A stretch of DNA of 64,000 bases from Streptomyces sp. NBC_00523 (GCF_036346615.1 NZ_CP107836.1:744001-808000), one strand, 5' to 3'; counted from the first letter of the stretch, positions 41,302 to 50,398 are shown. Notes: generated from the letters alone by a model not told the origin. Numbers and translations are program-made.

Positions 41302-43647
41302 GTGAGCCGTTTACGAGTACCCGGCCGAAGGCCGTGGTGGAGACGGGCGATCGCTACGACCGGCCTGCTGGCGCTGGTGTCCTCCGCCCTCGTCGGGGTC
41401 GGCGCCTCGCCGGCCGGCGCCGCGTCCTGGTCGCCCAAGACGCCGCCGATGACGACGCCCTGGACCAACCAGGTCCCAGTGGACAAGCCGCTGCCGGAGT
41501 ACCCGCGCCCGCAGCTGACCCGGTCCGACTGGGCCAACCTCAACGGCATCTGGGACTTCGCGGTGACCGGCCGGGACGCCGGGCAGCCGTCGTCGTGGCC
41601 GGACCAGATCCGGGTGCCCTTCGTCGCCGAGTCCGCGCTCTCGGGCATCCAGCGCAAGATCACCGAGAACGACAAGCTCTGGTACAAGCGCACCTTCACC
41701 GTCCCGTCCGACTGGAACGGCCGCCGGACCGTGCTCAACTTCGGCGCGTCGGACTGGCAGACCACGGTCTGGGTCAACGGCACCCAGGTGGGAGCGCACA
41801 AGGGCGGCTACGACTCGTTCTCGTACGACATCACGCCGCAGCTGAACGGCGGGACGAACACCCTCGTGGTGTCCGTCTACGACCCGACGCAGACCGGCGG
41901 CCAGGCGGTCGGCAAGCAGCGCATCAATGATGTGCGGCCGCACAGCGGGGGCGGGATCTTCTACACCGCCGCCTCCGGCATCTGGCAGACGGTGTGGCTG
42001 GAACCGGTCGCCGCCGCGCACATCACCCGGCTGGACATGACGCCGAACCTGGGCGACAGCACCCTGCGGGTGAAGGTGCAGGCCGACGCGGCGTCCGGGC
42101 GTACGGCCAGGGTCACCGTGTCCAGCGGCGGCACTGTGGTCGGCTCGGCCACCGGTACGGTCGGCTCCACGGTCTCCGTACCGGTGCCGAACACGCATCT
42201 GTGGACTCCGGACGACCCGTTCCTGTACGACGTCAGGGCGGAGCTGCTCGACGGTTCGGCGGTGACGGACTCGGTCGGGAGCTACACCGGGATGCGCTCG
42301 ATCGCGATCGCGAAGGTCGACAACGTCCTGCGGCCGGTCCTGAACGGCAAGTTCGTCTTCCAGACGGGCACCCTGGACCAGGGCTACTGGCCGGACGGCA
42401 TCTACACCGCGCCGACCGACGCCGCGCTGAAGTCGGACCTCCAGGCCCACAAGGACCTCGGGTTCAACATGGTCCGCAAGCACATCAAGGTCGAACCGCA
42501 GCGCTGGTTCTACTGGGCGGACAAGCTGGGGCTCCTGGTCTGGCAGGACATGCCGGCCATGGACACCGGCAAGTCCCCGAGTGCGGCCGCCCGCACCCAG
42601 TGGGAGGCCGAGTTCCACGCGATCATCGACCAGCACCGCAGCTCGCCGTCGCTGGTCATGTGGGTCGACCAGAACGAGGGCTGGGGGCAGTACGACCAGG
42701 CCAGGATCGCCAACGAGGTCAAGGCGTACGACCCGACCCGGCTGGTCGACAACATGAGCGGGGTCAACTGCTGCGGCTCGGTGGACGGCGGCAACGGTGA
42801 CGTGGTCGACAACCACATCTACGTCGGCCCGGGCAACACCGCGCCGACCGCGACCCGGGCGGCCGTCCTCGGCGAGTTCGGCGGCCTCGGCTACAAGGTC
42901 CCGGGGCACGAGTGGTTCCCCGGCGGCGGCTTCAGCTACGAGGACCAACCGAGCATCGCCGCGCTGAACGACCGGTTCGTGGGGCTCATCGACGGCATCC
43001 GGATCGGCCAGCTCCCGGCGGGGCTCTCCGCCTCGGTCTACACCGAGATCACCGATGTGGAGAACGAGGCCAACGGGCTGCTCACCTACGACCGCCAGGT
43101 CGTCAAGGTGGACACGGCGCGGGTGCGGGCCGCGAACCAGGCCCTGATCAACGCCTCGAAGAACCCGGCCCCGCCGGTGACCCTGCCCACCGGGGGCTAC
43201 AAGTCCCTGCGGGTCACCACGCCCGGCTACACCAACAAGTACCTGCGCCACCAGGACGCGCTGGCCTTCACCGAGGTGGTCGACGGCAACAGCAGCGCGC
43301 TGCTGAAGAACGACGCCACCTGGAAGATCGTGCCGGGCCTGGCGAACGGCAACTGCTACTCGTTCGAGTCGCGCAACTACCCGGGCGAGTACCTGCGCCA
43401 CCGGGACTTCCGGGTCCGCCGCGAGGCGAACGACGGCTCCGCGCTCTACAAGGCCGACGCCACCTGGTGCGCGGTCGCCGGCACCGGCGGTGTGCGGCTG
43501 ACCAGCGCGAACCTGCCGGGCAGCTATCTGCGGCACATCAAGTCGGAGGTGTGGCTCGCCACCCCGGGCGGCGGACACGACTGGGACAACCCGGCCACGT
43601 TCACCGAGGACACCACCTGGGCGGTGGAGGCGCCCTGGGCACCCTGA
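41302..43647 (+). CDS. Secreted GH2 glycosidase with C-terminal AbfB (CBM42-like) domain
   Basis: A 781-residue secreted enzyme. Signal peptide to about residue 39 (ASPAGAA). GH2 sugar-binding domain from PLPEYPRPQLTRSDWANLNG, immunoglobulin-like domain, then the barrel with HIKVEPQRWFYWADKLGLLV. Acid/base Glu459 is in DQNEGWG and the nucleophile is probably Glu525 in LGEFGG. Residues from about 632 (SLRVTTPGYTNKYLRHQDAL) form an AbfB arabinose-binding beta-trefoil. Substrate may be an arabinofuranose-decorated galactan or related glycan; this is inference. GTG at 41302 after AAGGAG. It follows GH127 by 85 bp in the same direction. Confidence 0.9.
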   Translation: MSRLRVPGRRPWWRRAIATTGLLALVSSALVGVGASPAGAASWSPKTPPMTTPWTNQVPVDKPLPEYPRPQLTRSDWANLNGIWDFAVTGRDAGQPSSWPDQIRVPFVAESALSGIQRKITENDKLWYKRTFTVPSDWNGRRTVLNFGASDWQTTVWVNGTQVGAHKGGYDSFSYDITPQLNGGTNTLVVSVYDPTQTGGQAVGKQRINDVRPHSGGGIFYTAASGIWQTVWLEPVAAAHITRLDMTPNLGDSTLRVKVQADAASGRTARVTVSSGGTVVGSATGTVGSTVSVPVPNTHLWTPDDPFLYDVRAELLDGSAVTDSVGSYTGMRSIAIAKVDNVLRPVLNGKFVFQTGTLDQGYWPDGIYTAPTDAALKSDLQAHKDLGFNMVRKHIKVEPQRWFYWADKLGLLVWQDMPAMDTGKSPSAAARTQWEAEFHAIIDQHRSSPSLVMWVDQNEGWGQYDQARIANEVKAYDPTRLVDNMSGVNCCGSVDGGNGDVVDNHIYVGPGNTAPTATRAAVLGEFGGLGYKVPGHEWFPGGGFSYEDQPSIAALNDRFVGLIDGIRIGQLPAGLSASVYTEITDVENEANGLLTYDRQVVKVDTARVRAANQALINASKNPAPPVTLPTGGYKSLRVTTPGYTNKYLRHQDALAFTEVVDGNSSALLKNDATWKIVPGLANGNCYSFESRNYPGEYLRHRDFRVRREANDGSALYKADATWCAVAGTGGVRLTSANLPGSYLRHIKSEVWLATPGGGHDWDNPATFTEDTTWAVEAPWAP

Positions 43648-43659
43648 GATGAGCTGAGC

Positions 43660-43694
43660 ACCGGGGTCCGGCGGCCTGGCCGCCGGACCCCGGT
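43660..43694. terminator. Bidirectional terminator after GH2
   Basis: ACCGGGGTCCGGCGGC and GCCGCCGGACCCCGGT form a perfect 16-bp stem with loop CTG, between converging GH2 and dioxygenase genes. Confidence 0.88.
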
Positions 43695-43698
43695 TCCG

Positions 43699-44538
43699 TC
43701 ATGCGTCACCCATGACCAGGCCCTCGATGGTGTGCTTCTGCACGATGGGCGCGAGCTCATCCACCACCGGGCAGCCCAGGTGCGCCCGGACCCGCTCGGG
43801 CAGCGCCTCCCAGAACCCCCGGGTGACCGCCATGTCGTGGTGGCCCTCGTTCCCCGCGCCCGGGGCGTCCACCCCGAGCACCAGGACCGGGCGCGGGTCC
43901 TGCGACTGGTTGGCCGTACCCCGGTGGATGGTCAGGGCCGAGCGCGCCGAGATGTCACCGCGCTGCGGGAACTTGCGCTCGGCCAGGGCCTCGTAGCGCG
44001 GGTAGTCCTCGCGGCGCGGGAACATCGCGTGTCGGAAGCGGGCATCGTCGTCCCACTGGGTGCCGGGCGCGATCTCGAACGGGCCCATGTCCGCGCGGGT
44101 GTCGACGGCCGTGAGGTTGAACGCCAGCGAGGTGAGCCGACGGTCGCGGCGGGTCTCCTCCGGCATCGGGAAGTCGCGGTGCCAGGGCTGGTTCACCGCC
44201 CCGGCCAGCGGCACGTCGAAGCCCAGCTCCACGATCCGGTAACCGGGGCCGAGGACCGCCTCGCTGACCGCGCGCACCCAGGGGTGGTCGACCAGGTCAA
44301 CGAAGCCGCGCAGCTGCTCGGGGTGGATCTCGACGTAGTAGCGGTGCGGGCCGCGGCCGACCGCGCCGCCCTCCCGGCCGCGCGCCTCGGCGAACGCCGC
44401 GTCGATGTCCTCGCGCATCCGGTCGGCCCACTGCGGGCTGAACGCCCCGCGGCAGGCGGTGATCCCGGCGCCGTACAGGTCGCGCACCGCGTCTTCGGCG
44501 GGCGGGAACGGGGCGGTGGTGGTCGCGGCCTCGGTCAT
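43699..44538 (-). CDS. Phytanoyl-CoA dioxygenase (PhyH) family Fe(II)/2-oxoglutarate enzyme
   Basis: A 279-residue enzyme. The iron facial triad is readable: HRD in NQPWHRDFPM (His120, Asp122) and His205 in ALTIHRGTANQS, with Arg206 next to it in place to help hold 2-oxoglutarate. Cytoplasmic, no signal peptide. PhyH enzymes hydroxylate lipids, amino acids or natural products. Its position between furanose-glycan hydrolases, divergent from a LacI regulator across a perfect operator, suggests it modifies a sugar or aglycone released by these enzymes, which I do not know from any described pathway. Confidence 0.87.
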   Translation of the reverse strand: MTEAATTTAPFPPAEDAVRDLYGAGITACRGAFSPQWADRMREDIDAAFAEARGREGGAVGRGPHRYYVEIHPEQLRGFVDLVDHPWVRAVSEAVLGPGYRIVELGFDVPLAGAVNQPWHRDFPMPEETRRDRRLTSLAFNLTAVDTRADMGPFEIAPGTQWDDDARFRHAMFPRREDYPRYEALAERKFPQRGDISARSALTIHRGTANQSQDPRPVLVLGVDAPGAGNEGHHDMAVTRGFWEALPERVRAHLGCPVVDELAPIVQKHTIEGLVMGDA

Positions 44539-44573
44539 GGTGTGGTCCTTCCTTGGTTCGGAGCACCCTCATA

Positions 44574-44587
44574 TTGCAACGTTGCAA
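44574..44587. promoter_or_regulatory. LacI-type operator between dioxygenase and LacI
   Basis: TTGCAACGTTGCAA is a perfect 14-bp palindrome, 36 bp before the dioxygenase and 108 bp before LacI. Its core CAACGTTG is identical to the site at 38612. Confidence 0.8.
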
Positions 44588-44694
44588 CCAACGTGGCAAG
44601 AGTCTGTACGGGCCTGCCTCGCACCACCTGTTACGGTCACTGCGCACGGGGCGCGGGCGCCTTCGCCCGCCGGCAGAGAGCAGGAGCACCGAAC

Positions 44695-45699
44695 GTGGCA
44701 GCGAGACTCAAGGACGTGGCCGCGCTCGCCGGGGTGTCCGTCAGGACCGTCTCCAACGTGGTGAGCAACACGGCGGCCGTCGCCCCGGACACCCGGGCCC
44801 GGGTCCTCGCCGCGGTGGAGGAGCTGGGCTACCGGCCCAACCTCGCCGCCCGCAACCTGCGCCAGGGCCGCACGGGGATCGTCGGCGTGGCGGTCCCGGA
44901 GATCCACTCCCCCTACTTCGGCGCGCTCACCGGCCTCCTCATCGACGCCGCCCAGGAGCGCGGCTGGACGGTGCTCGTGGAGCGCACGGGGGGCCGGGCG
45001 GACCTGGAGCGGCGGCTGCTGGACGGCTCCGAGGGGCACCAGGTGGACGGGATGATCATCAGCCCCTGGTCGACGCCCCCCGCCGAGCTGGCCGCGCTCG
45101 CGGGCGGCCTGCCGCTCGTCGTCCTCGGCGAGCTCGATCCGCACGGGTCCATCGACCATGTGGCGCTGGACAACGTGGCGGCGGCCCGGGACGCCGCCCG
45201 GCACCTGGTGGCGACGGGCCGCCGGAGGGTCGCCGCGATCGGGCTCCAGTCCGCGCTGGGGCACGGCACGGCCGAGCTGCGGGCGGAGGGCTTCCGGCAG
45301 GGGCTCGCGGAGGCGGGGCTGAGCCCGGTCGCCGAGGTCGAGGTGGCGGACCTGCACCGGGCGGAGGGGGCGCGGGCGCTGCGCGAGCTGCTGGAACTGC
45401 CGGAGCGCCCGGACGCGGTGTTCTGCTTCAGCGACGAACTGGCCCTGGGGGCGCTGCGGGCGGCCGGGGAGCGGGGGGTCCGGGTGCCCGGGGACCTGGC
45501 GCTGGCGGGCTTCGACGACATCGAGGACGGGCGGTTCGCCACGCCTTCGCTGACCACGGTGTCGCCCGACCTGGCGCAGCTCGCGGAGCGGGCGGTGCAG
45601 TGTCTGAGCGAGCGCGTGCTGGGGCGGCTCTCGGGGCTGGCGGCGCGCCGGATCGTCGTCCCGCACCGGCTGGTGGTGCGGGAGAGCAGCGGGGCCTGA
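44695..45699 (+). CDS. LacI-family repressor, second regulator of the furanose-glycan locus
   Basis: A 334-residue regulator. HTH: LKDVAALAGVSVRTVSNVVS; hinge NLRQGRTGIVGVAV; effector domain with VDGMIISPW and LAGFDDIEDGRFA. It is paralogous to the LacI at 33264 through the whole length (YRPNLAAR-N/H-L-R, GRTGI, VPE...PYF). GTG at 44695 with AGGAG upstream. I infer that it controls itself and the divergent dioxygenase through TTGCAACGTTGCAA, and perhaps the similar sites upstream of the importer and GH127. Confidence 0.92.
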   Translation: MAARLKDVAALAGVSVRTVSNVVSNTAAVAPDTRARVLAAVEELGYRPNLAARNLRQGRTGIVGVAVPEIHSPYFGALTGLLIDAAQERGWTVLVERTGGRADLERRLLDGSEGHQVDGMIISPWSTPPAELAALAGGLPLVVLGELDPHGSIDHVALDNVAAARDAARHLVATGRRRVAAIGLQSALGHGTAELRAEGFRQGLAEAGLSPVAEVEVADLHRAEGARALRELLELPERPDAVFCFSDELALGALRAAGERGVRVPGDLALAGFDDIEDGRFATPSLTTVSPDLAQLAERAVQCLSERVLGRLSGLAARRIVVPHRLVVRESSGA

Positions 45700-45732
45700 G
45701 CATTCCCGGGGGCAGCCTCCGGGCAGCCGGAA

Positions 45733-45773
45733 GCTCCCGGCGGTGCGGGCTCGTGCCGCGCACCGCCGGGAGC
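45733..45773. terminator. Bidirectional terminator after LacI
   Basis: GCTCCCGGCGGTGCG and CGCACCGCCGGGAGC form a perfect 15-bp stem with an 11-base loop, between converging LacI and GH2 genes. Confidence 0.82.
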
Positions 45774-45793
45774 GGTCCTGGGAGCGGGAGTGC

Positions 45794-48700
45794 TTACGCC
45801 TTCCCACCGTCGTACAGCGCGGTCACCTCCTGGTCGGTGAGCGCCTTGTCGTACACCTGGACCTGGTCCACGGAGCCGTTCCAGAAGTCGGTGTTGTTGC
45901 CCGACCACTTGGCGCGGCCCACGGACAGGGCACCGCTGCTGACGTCGGCCGATCCGGCCGGGGCGGTGGAGGCGAGCTTGCCGTCCACGTACAGCTTGAT
46001 CTGGTCACCGCTGCGGACGCCGACCAGGTGGTACCAGTGGCCGAGCTCCGGGGTCATCTCCGCCCGGGCGCGGTGGGCGCCGGGGGTGGAGAAGGCGAAC
46101 GCGCCCTGACCGTACTGCAGGTAGAACGGGTTCTCCTGGCGCCGGCCGTCCTGGCTGACGACGGTGCCGTAATTGCCCGGGAGGGCGTCCAGGGAGGCCC
46201 AGGCCGAGACGGTGTAGTCGCCGGTGGTGTCGACCACGGGGCCGTTGGTCTCCGCGTACTGGCCCTCACCGTTGAACTTCAGCGCCGAGCCGTGCACGCC
46301 GGTGGTCCAGGACGTGCCCTCGGAGAGGGTGAGGTCCTTGTGGTTCGGGCCGCTGTCGGCGGCCTTGGTGCCCTTGTTCTCGTCCAGCGACCAGGAGCCG
46401 CCGCCCTTGACGGGGGTGCGGGTGCCCGCCGCGGCGCCGGCGGCGATGACCTCGCGGTTGATCTTGCGGACCTGGGCGGCGTCGACCTTGATCTCGCGGC
46501 GGTCGTACGTCCAGAGGCCGTTGAGCTCGTTCTCCAGGTCGGTCACCTGGGTGTAGATGGAGCCGGAGAGTTCGGCGCCGGCCGCCTCCAGGTAGTACTT
46601 GCGGGTGTTCTCGACGTACTTGGCGGTCAGCGCGGCCTTGTCGGCGACACCGCTGTAGATCACGGTCGGGGCGCCGGGCCACATGTGGCCGGGCATCCGC
46701 AGGGTGAAGCCGCCGTGCTCGCCGTCCATCGCGGCGCGGGTGGCGTCCGGGAAGGCCGGGTCGGTGTTGTTGTAGTCGTGGTGGTCGATGATGTCGCCCT
46801 TGCCCGAGTCACCCTTGGAGTTGCAGCAGTTGACACCGCTGTGGGCGTTGACGATGCGGGAGGGGTCGGCGGCCTGGACCTGCTCGGTGATCTTGCCGGT
46901 CTCGGTGCGGTCCCACTCGCCCCAGCCTTCGTTGAAGACGATCCAGGAACCGATCGAGGGGTAGTTGTGGAGCTGCTCCATCTCCTCGGCACCCTGGTCG
47001 ATGAAGGCCTGGTGGCCCTTCTCGTTGGTGAGGTTGCCGGAGACGAAGTCCTGCCACACGAACAGGCCGAGCTGGTCGGCGTGGTAGTACCAGCGGGCGG
47101 GCTCGACCTTGATGTGCTTGCGCACGGAGTTGAAGCCGAGGTCCTTCTGCGCCTTCAGGTCGAAGACCAGCGCGTCGTCACTCGGCGGGGTGTTCAGGCC
47201 GTCCGGGTAGAAGCCCTGGTCGAGCTGGGCGAGCGAGAAGAACGGCTTCCCGTTGAGGACGATCTTCTGGTAGCCGCCGACGTTGGCGATGCCGACGGAG
47301 CGCATCCCGAAGTAGCTGTCGACGGTGTCCTTGGAGCCGCCGTCCTTGAGGGTGACCTCCAGGTCGTACAGGTACGGGTCGTCCGGGGACCACAGGTGCT
47401 GCTTGGCGACCGGGAGGCTCAGCTCGCGGTTGGCCGGGCCGCTGATCCTGCCGACGACCTTGCCCTTCTTGTCACGGGCGACGGCGGTGACCGTCGCGGA
47501 CTTCGAGGCCTTCGCGGAGTTGACCGTCAGGGCGAGGTTGCCCTTGTCGATGTCCGGGGTGGTCGTCAGGGAGTCGACGGCCGCCGGGGCGACGGGCTCC
47601 ATCCAGACGGTCTGCCAGATGCCGGAGGAGGCGGTGTAGAAGATGCCGCCCGGGTTGGCCGACTGCTTGCCGGTGGGCTGGTCGGCGCCGGTGGTGTCGG
47701 TGACCCCGACGACGATCTCCTGCGGGCCGCTGCCCTTGATCGCGTCGGTGATGTCGGCGGTGAAGGCGGTGTAGCCGCCGGTGTGCTCGGCGACCTTCTT
47801 GCCGTTGACCCAGACGGTCGCCTGGTAGTCGACGGCACCGAAGTTGAGCTTCAGCCGGTTGCTCTTGCCGTGCTTGTCCGTCTTGACGGCCCAGTTCTGC
47901 GGGACCGTGACGAGCTTGCGGTAGAACATGTGGTCTTCGTGGCGCTCCAGGCCGGAGAGCTGCGACTCGACCGGGTACGGCACGGTGATGCGCTCACCGA
48001 GCTTCTTGCCGAAGACGGGCTTCTCGCCCGCCTTGGCCCCGGCGAACTCCCACTGGCCGTTGAGGTTCTTCCACTTGTCGCGGACCTGCTGCGGCCGGGG
48101 GTACTCGGGCAGCGGGTGGTTGCGGTCGACCTTGTCGCCCCACTTGGTGGTGAGACGGTGCGTGGAGTTGTTGGTGGCCGTGCGGTTGATGTCGGGGACG
48201 GTCTCGCCGCCCGCCTTCAGGCCGCCCTTGCCGTCGTACGCGATCTTGACGCGCTGGTCCTTGAGGACGGCGGCGTCCAGCTTGACGACGAGTTCCTTGC
48301 CGCCGCGGGCCCGGGTGACGGACTTGACCGGCATCGGGGTGGTGTCGGCCTCGATGGTGAGGTGGTTCTTCAGGTCCGCGTAGTCGCTGACCTTGTCGTC
48401 GAAGACCGCGTGCAGCTCGGTGCCGTTGTCCGCGACGCTCAGCCCGACCGGGTAGACCTCGAAGTCGGCGGGCGGGGTGAAGGCGGACTCCGGGACGAAC
48501 TGCCGGTCCAGGTTCGCGCTGGACCAGCGCAGGAACATGTTGGCGCCGCCGGTGTCCTGGAACATCTCCAGCTTGAACTCGTGCGGCTCGCCGGCCTTGA
48601 GCGATATCGGCGCGCTGGTCTGCTCGTTGTCCCAGTCGGGCTCCCAGTGGTCGATGACGGCCTTGCCGTCGATGAACAGCCGGAAGCCGTTGTCGCCACT

Positions 48701-49069
48701 GGCGGCGAAGGTGTAGTCGCCGTCCTCGGGAGCGGTGAGGAAACCGGTCCAGCGTGCGGTGGTGTTCTCGGCCTGGCCGGTGGTCGACTCGAACGTGCCG
48801 GCGAGACCGGGGAAGTTGATGTTCGGTTCGAGGGCGACCCCGCCGAGCTTGTCGAAGTCCCGCGCGCCGGGCGCGGACATGCTGAAGTACTCGCCCTTCA
48901 GCCCGTGGACGGTGGTGGCCGGGTCACCGGCTTTGAAGGTGGTCGAAGCGGCGCTCGCGGGGGCGGCCGCGGCGGCCGGGACGAGCGTGGCACCGAGGGG
49001 GATGAGCAGCGCGGCGGCGCAGGCCGCTGTCCTGAACAGAGCGCGGGGGTGGGGCGTTTGTGGTCTCAA
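45794..49069 (-). CDS. Secreted multidomain GH2 enzyme with PA14 and LamG modules
   Basis: About 1091 residues. Signal peptide within the first 40 residues (AACAAALLIPLGATLVPAAA). A PA14 domain follows (LKGEYFSMSAP to FLRWSSANLDRQFVPESAF), then a beta domain, then GH2 domains beginning HPLPEYPRPQQVRDKWKNLNG. Acid/base Glu714 is in FNEGWGEWD; the probable nucleophile is Glu784 in DGEHGGF. The last 160 residues are a LamG/concanavalin-like domain (DYTVSAWASLDALPG, KLYVDGKLAS). It is a paralogue of the 41302 enzyme in the GH2 core. The TTG at 49069 is chosen for AGGACG upstream and signal-peptide fit; the true start is uncertain. Confidence 0.87.
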   Translation of the reverse strand: MRPQTPHPRALFRTAACAAALLIPLGATLVPAAAAAPASAASTTFKAGDPATTVHGLKGEYFSMSAPGARDFDKLGGVALEPNINFPGLAGTFESTTGQAENTTARWTGFLTAPEDGDYTFAASGDNGFRLFIDGKAVIDHWEPDWDNEQTSAPISLKAGEPHEFKLEMFQDTGGANMFLRWSSANLDRQFVPESAFTPPADFEVYPVGLSVADNGTELHAVFDDKVSDYADLKNHLTIEADTTPMPVKSVTRARGGKELVVKLDAAVLKDQRVKIAYDGKGGLKAGGETVPDINRTATNNSTHRLTTKWGDKVDRNHPLPEYPRPQQVRDKWKNLNGQWEFAGAKAGEKPVFGKKLGERITVPYPVESQLSGLERHEDHMFYRKLVTVPQNWAVKTDKHGKSNRLKLNFGAVDYQATVWVNGKKVAEHTGGYTAFTADITDAIKGSGPQEIVVGVTDTTGADQPTGKQSANPGGIFYTASSGIWQTVWMEPVAPAAVDSLTTTPDIDKGNLALTVNSAKASKSATVTAVARDKKGKVVGRISGPANRELSLPVAKQHLWSPDDPYLYDLEVTLKDGGSKDTVDSYFGMRSVGIANVGGYQKIVLNGKPFFSLAQLDQGFYPDGLNTPPSDDALVFDLKAQKDLGFNSVRKHIKVEPARWYYHADQLGLFVWQDFVSGNLTNEKGHQAFIDQGAEEMEQLHNYPSIGSWIVFNEGWGEWDRTETGKITEQVQAADPSRIVNAHSGVNCCNSKGDSGKGDIIDHHDYNNTDPAFPDATRAAMDGEHGGFTLRMPGHMWPGAPTVIYSGVADKAALTAKYVENTRKYYLEAAGAELSGSIYTQVTDLENELNGLWTYDRREIKVDAAQVRKINREVIAAGAAAGTRTPVKGGGSWSLDENKGTKAADSGPNHKDLTLSEGTSWTTGVHGSALKFNGEGQYAETNGPVVDTTGDYTVSAWASLDALPGNYGTVVSQDGRRQENPFYLQYGQGAFAFSTPGAHRARAEMTPELGHWYHLVGVRSGDQIKLYVDGKLASTAPAGSADVSSGALSVGRAKWSGNNTDFWNGSVDQVQVYDKALTDQEVTALYDGGKA

Positions 49070-49178
49070 GGCGTCGTCCTGTCGAGAGAGCTGAAGTGCC
49101 TCGAACCTGTGAGGCACAGCACACAATCGAACATTGAGCCACAGCATCAAACGCAAAACAACAGTCGTGCGTGAGGAA

Positions 49179-49195
49179 TTTTCAACGATAGAAAA
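49179..49195. promoter_or_regulatory. Inverted repeat upstream of the PA14-GH2 gene
   Basis: TTTTC-AACGATA-GAAAA, 5-bp arms, in an A+T-rich stretch 110 bp before the gene. It resembles the outer TTTC/GAAA of the 38612 site but lacks the CAACGTTG core. Confidence 0.35.
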
Positions 49196-49231
49196 CACGG
49201 CGGTACGAGCAGGGCGGCGGGTCCACGCAGA

Positions 49232-49268
49232 CCGCCCCCTTCGCACACCTTGGGTGCGAAGGGGGCGG
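49232..49268. terminator. Terminator after old yellow enzyme
   Basis: CCGCCCCCTTCGCAC and GTGCGAAGGGGGCGG form a perfect 15-bp stem with a 7-base loop, 33 bp after the enzyme's stop. Confidence 0.85.
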
Positions 49269-49300
49269 ACGGGGGCGAAAGGGAACGCCCTGAGGGCGAA

Positions 49301-50398
49301 TCAGATGGCGTAGCCGTACGGGACCGGGGCGTGCACCGTGCCGTTCAGCGCACGGGCGGCGTCCCGGGCCCAGGAGGGGCTGCGGAGCAGTTCGCGCCCG
49401 AGCAGGACGGCGTCCGCGCGGCCCTCGGTGAGGATCTTCTCGGCGTGCTGCGGATCCGTGATGAGGCCGACGGCCGCCACGGGCAGCGAGGTCTCCCGCT
49501 TCACGCGCTCGGCGAAGGGCACCTGGTAGCCCGGACCGGTGGCGATACGGGCGCGGGGCGCGTTGCCGCCGGTGGAGACGTCGAGCAGGTCCACCCCGTG
49601 GTCCCGCAGCAGCGCCGCGAGCCGCACGGTCTCGTCGGCCGTCCAGCCCTCCCGCTCGTCCTCGGGGTTCTCCGTGAGCCAGTCCGTCGCGGAGACGCGG
49701 AAGAAGACCGGCAGCTCCTCGGGCCACACCTCGCGCACCGCGTCGACCACCTCAAGGGCCAGGCGGACGCGGTTCTCGAAGCTGCCGCCGTACTCGTCGG
49801 TGCGGTGGTTGCTGTGCGGGGAGAGGAACTGGCCGATGAGGTAGCCGTGCGCACCGTGCACCTCGGCGACCTGGAAGCCCGCCTCGACGGAGCGCCGGGC
49901 GGCCTGGCGGAAGTCGTCCACGACGCCCGCGATCTCGTCGGTGGTCAGCTCGTGCGGGACCGGGTAGCCCTCGTCGAAGGGCAGCGGGCTGGGGGCGACC
50001 GGGGTCCAGCCGTGCGCCTCGGGGCCGAGGGGGCGGCCGCCGGTCCAGGGCGCGGCGGTCGACGCCTTGCGCCCGGCGTGGGCGAGCTGGATGCCGATCA
50101 CGGAGCCGTGCGCCTTGACGAACTCGGTGATCCGGCGGAACGCCTCGACCTGGGTGTCGTTCCAGATGCCGAGGTCGGCCGGGCTGATACGGCCCTCGGG
50201 GCTGACGGCCGTGGCCTCGGTGAGGATCAGGCCGGTGCCGCCGGTGGCGCGGGCCGCGAGGTGGGCGAAGTGCCAGTCGCCCGGCACACCCGTCTCCGGC
50301 CCCTCCACCGCGGCGCTGTACTGGCACATGGGCGCCATCCACACCCGGTTGGGCACGACAAGCGACCTGAGGGTGTAGGGCTCGAAGAGGGCACTCAC
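49301..50398 (-). CDS. Old yellow enzyme family NADH:flavin oxidoreductase (YqjM type)
   Basis: A 365-residue FMN-dependent TIM barrel. SALFEPYTLRSLVVPNRVWM, MCQYSA (the Cys that tunes FMN in YqjM-like enzymes), QLAHAGRKAS, the substrate-binding EVHGAHGYLIGQFLSPHSN and GGSFENR are all present, ending with DAVLLGRELLRSP. It reduces the C=C bond of enones and other electrophiles. GTG at 50398 after GGAG. Its upstream region carries a TACGA motif three times at exact 17-bp intervals and a TACGA-N6-TCGTA repeat like that of the ArsR gene at 30981. Confidence 0.93.
   Translation of the reverse strand: MSALFEPYTLRSLVVPNRVWMAPMCQYSAAVEGPETGVPGDWHFAHLAARATGGTGLILTEATAVSPEGRISPADLGIWNDTQVEAFRRITEFVKAHGSVIGIQLAHAGRKASTAAPWTGGRPLGPEAHGWTPVAPSPLPFDEGYPVPHELTTDEIAGVVDDFRQAARRSVEAGFQVAEVHGAHGYLIGQFLSPHSNHRTDEYGGSFENRVRLALEVVDAVREVWPEELPVFFRVSATDWLTENPEDEREGWTADETVRLAALLRDHGVDLLDVSTGGNAPRARIATGPGYQVPFAERVKRETSLPVAAVGLITDPQHAEKILTEGRADAVLLGRELLRSPSWARDAARALNGTVHAPVPYGYAI

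Noticed and set aside
45743..49174. 1143-codon plus-strand frame opposite the PA14-GH2 gene
   Set aside because: It mirrors the codon pattern of the real gene. The translation is Val/Gly/Arg/Asp-rich without any recognisable domain.
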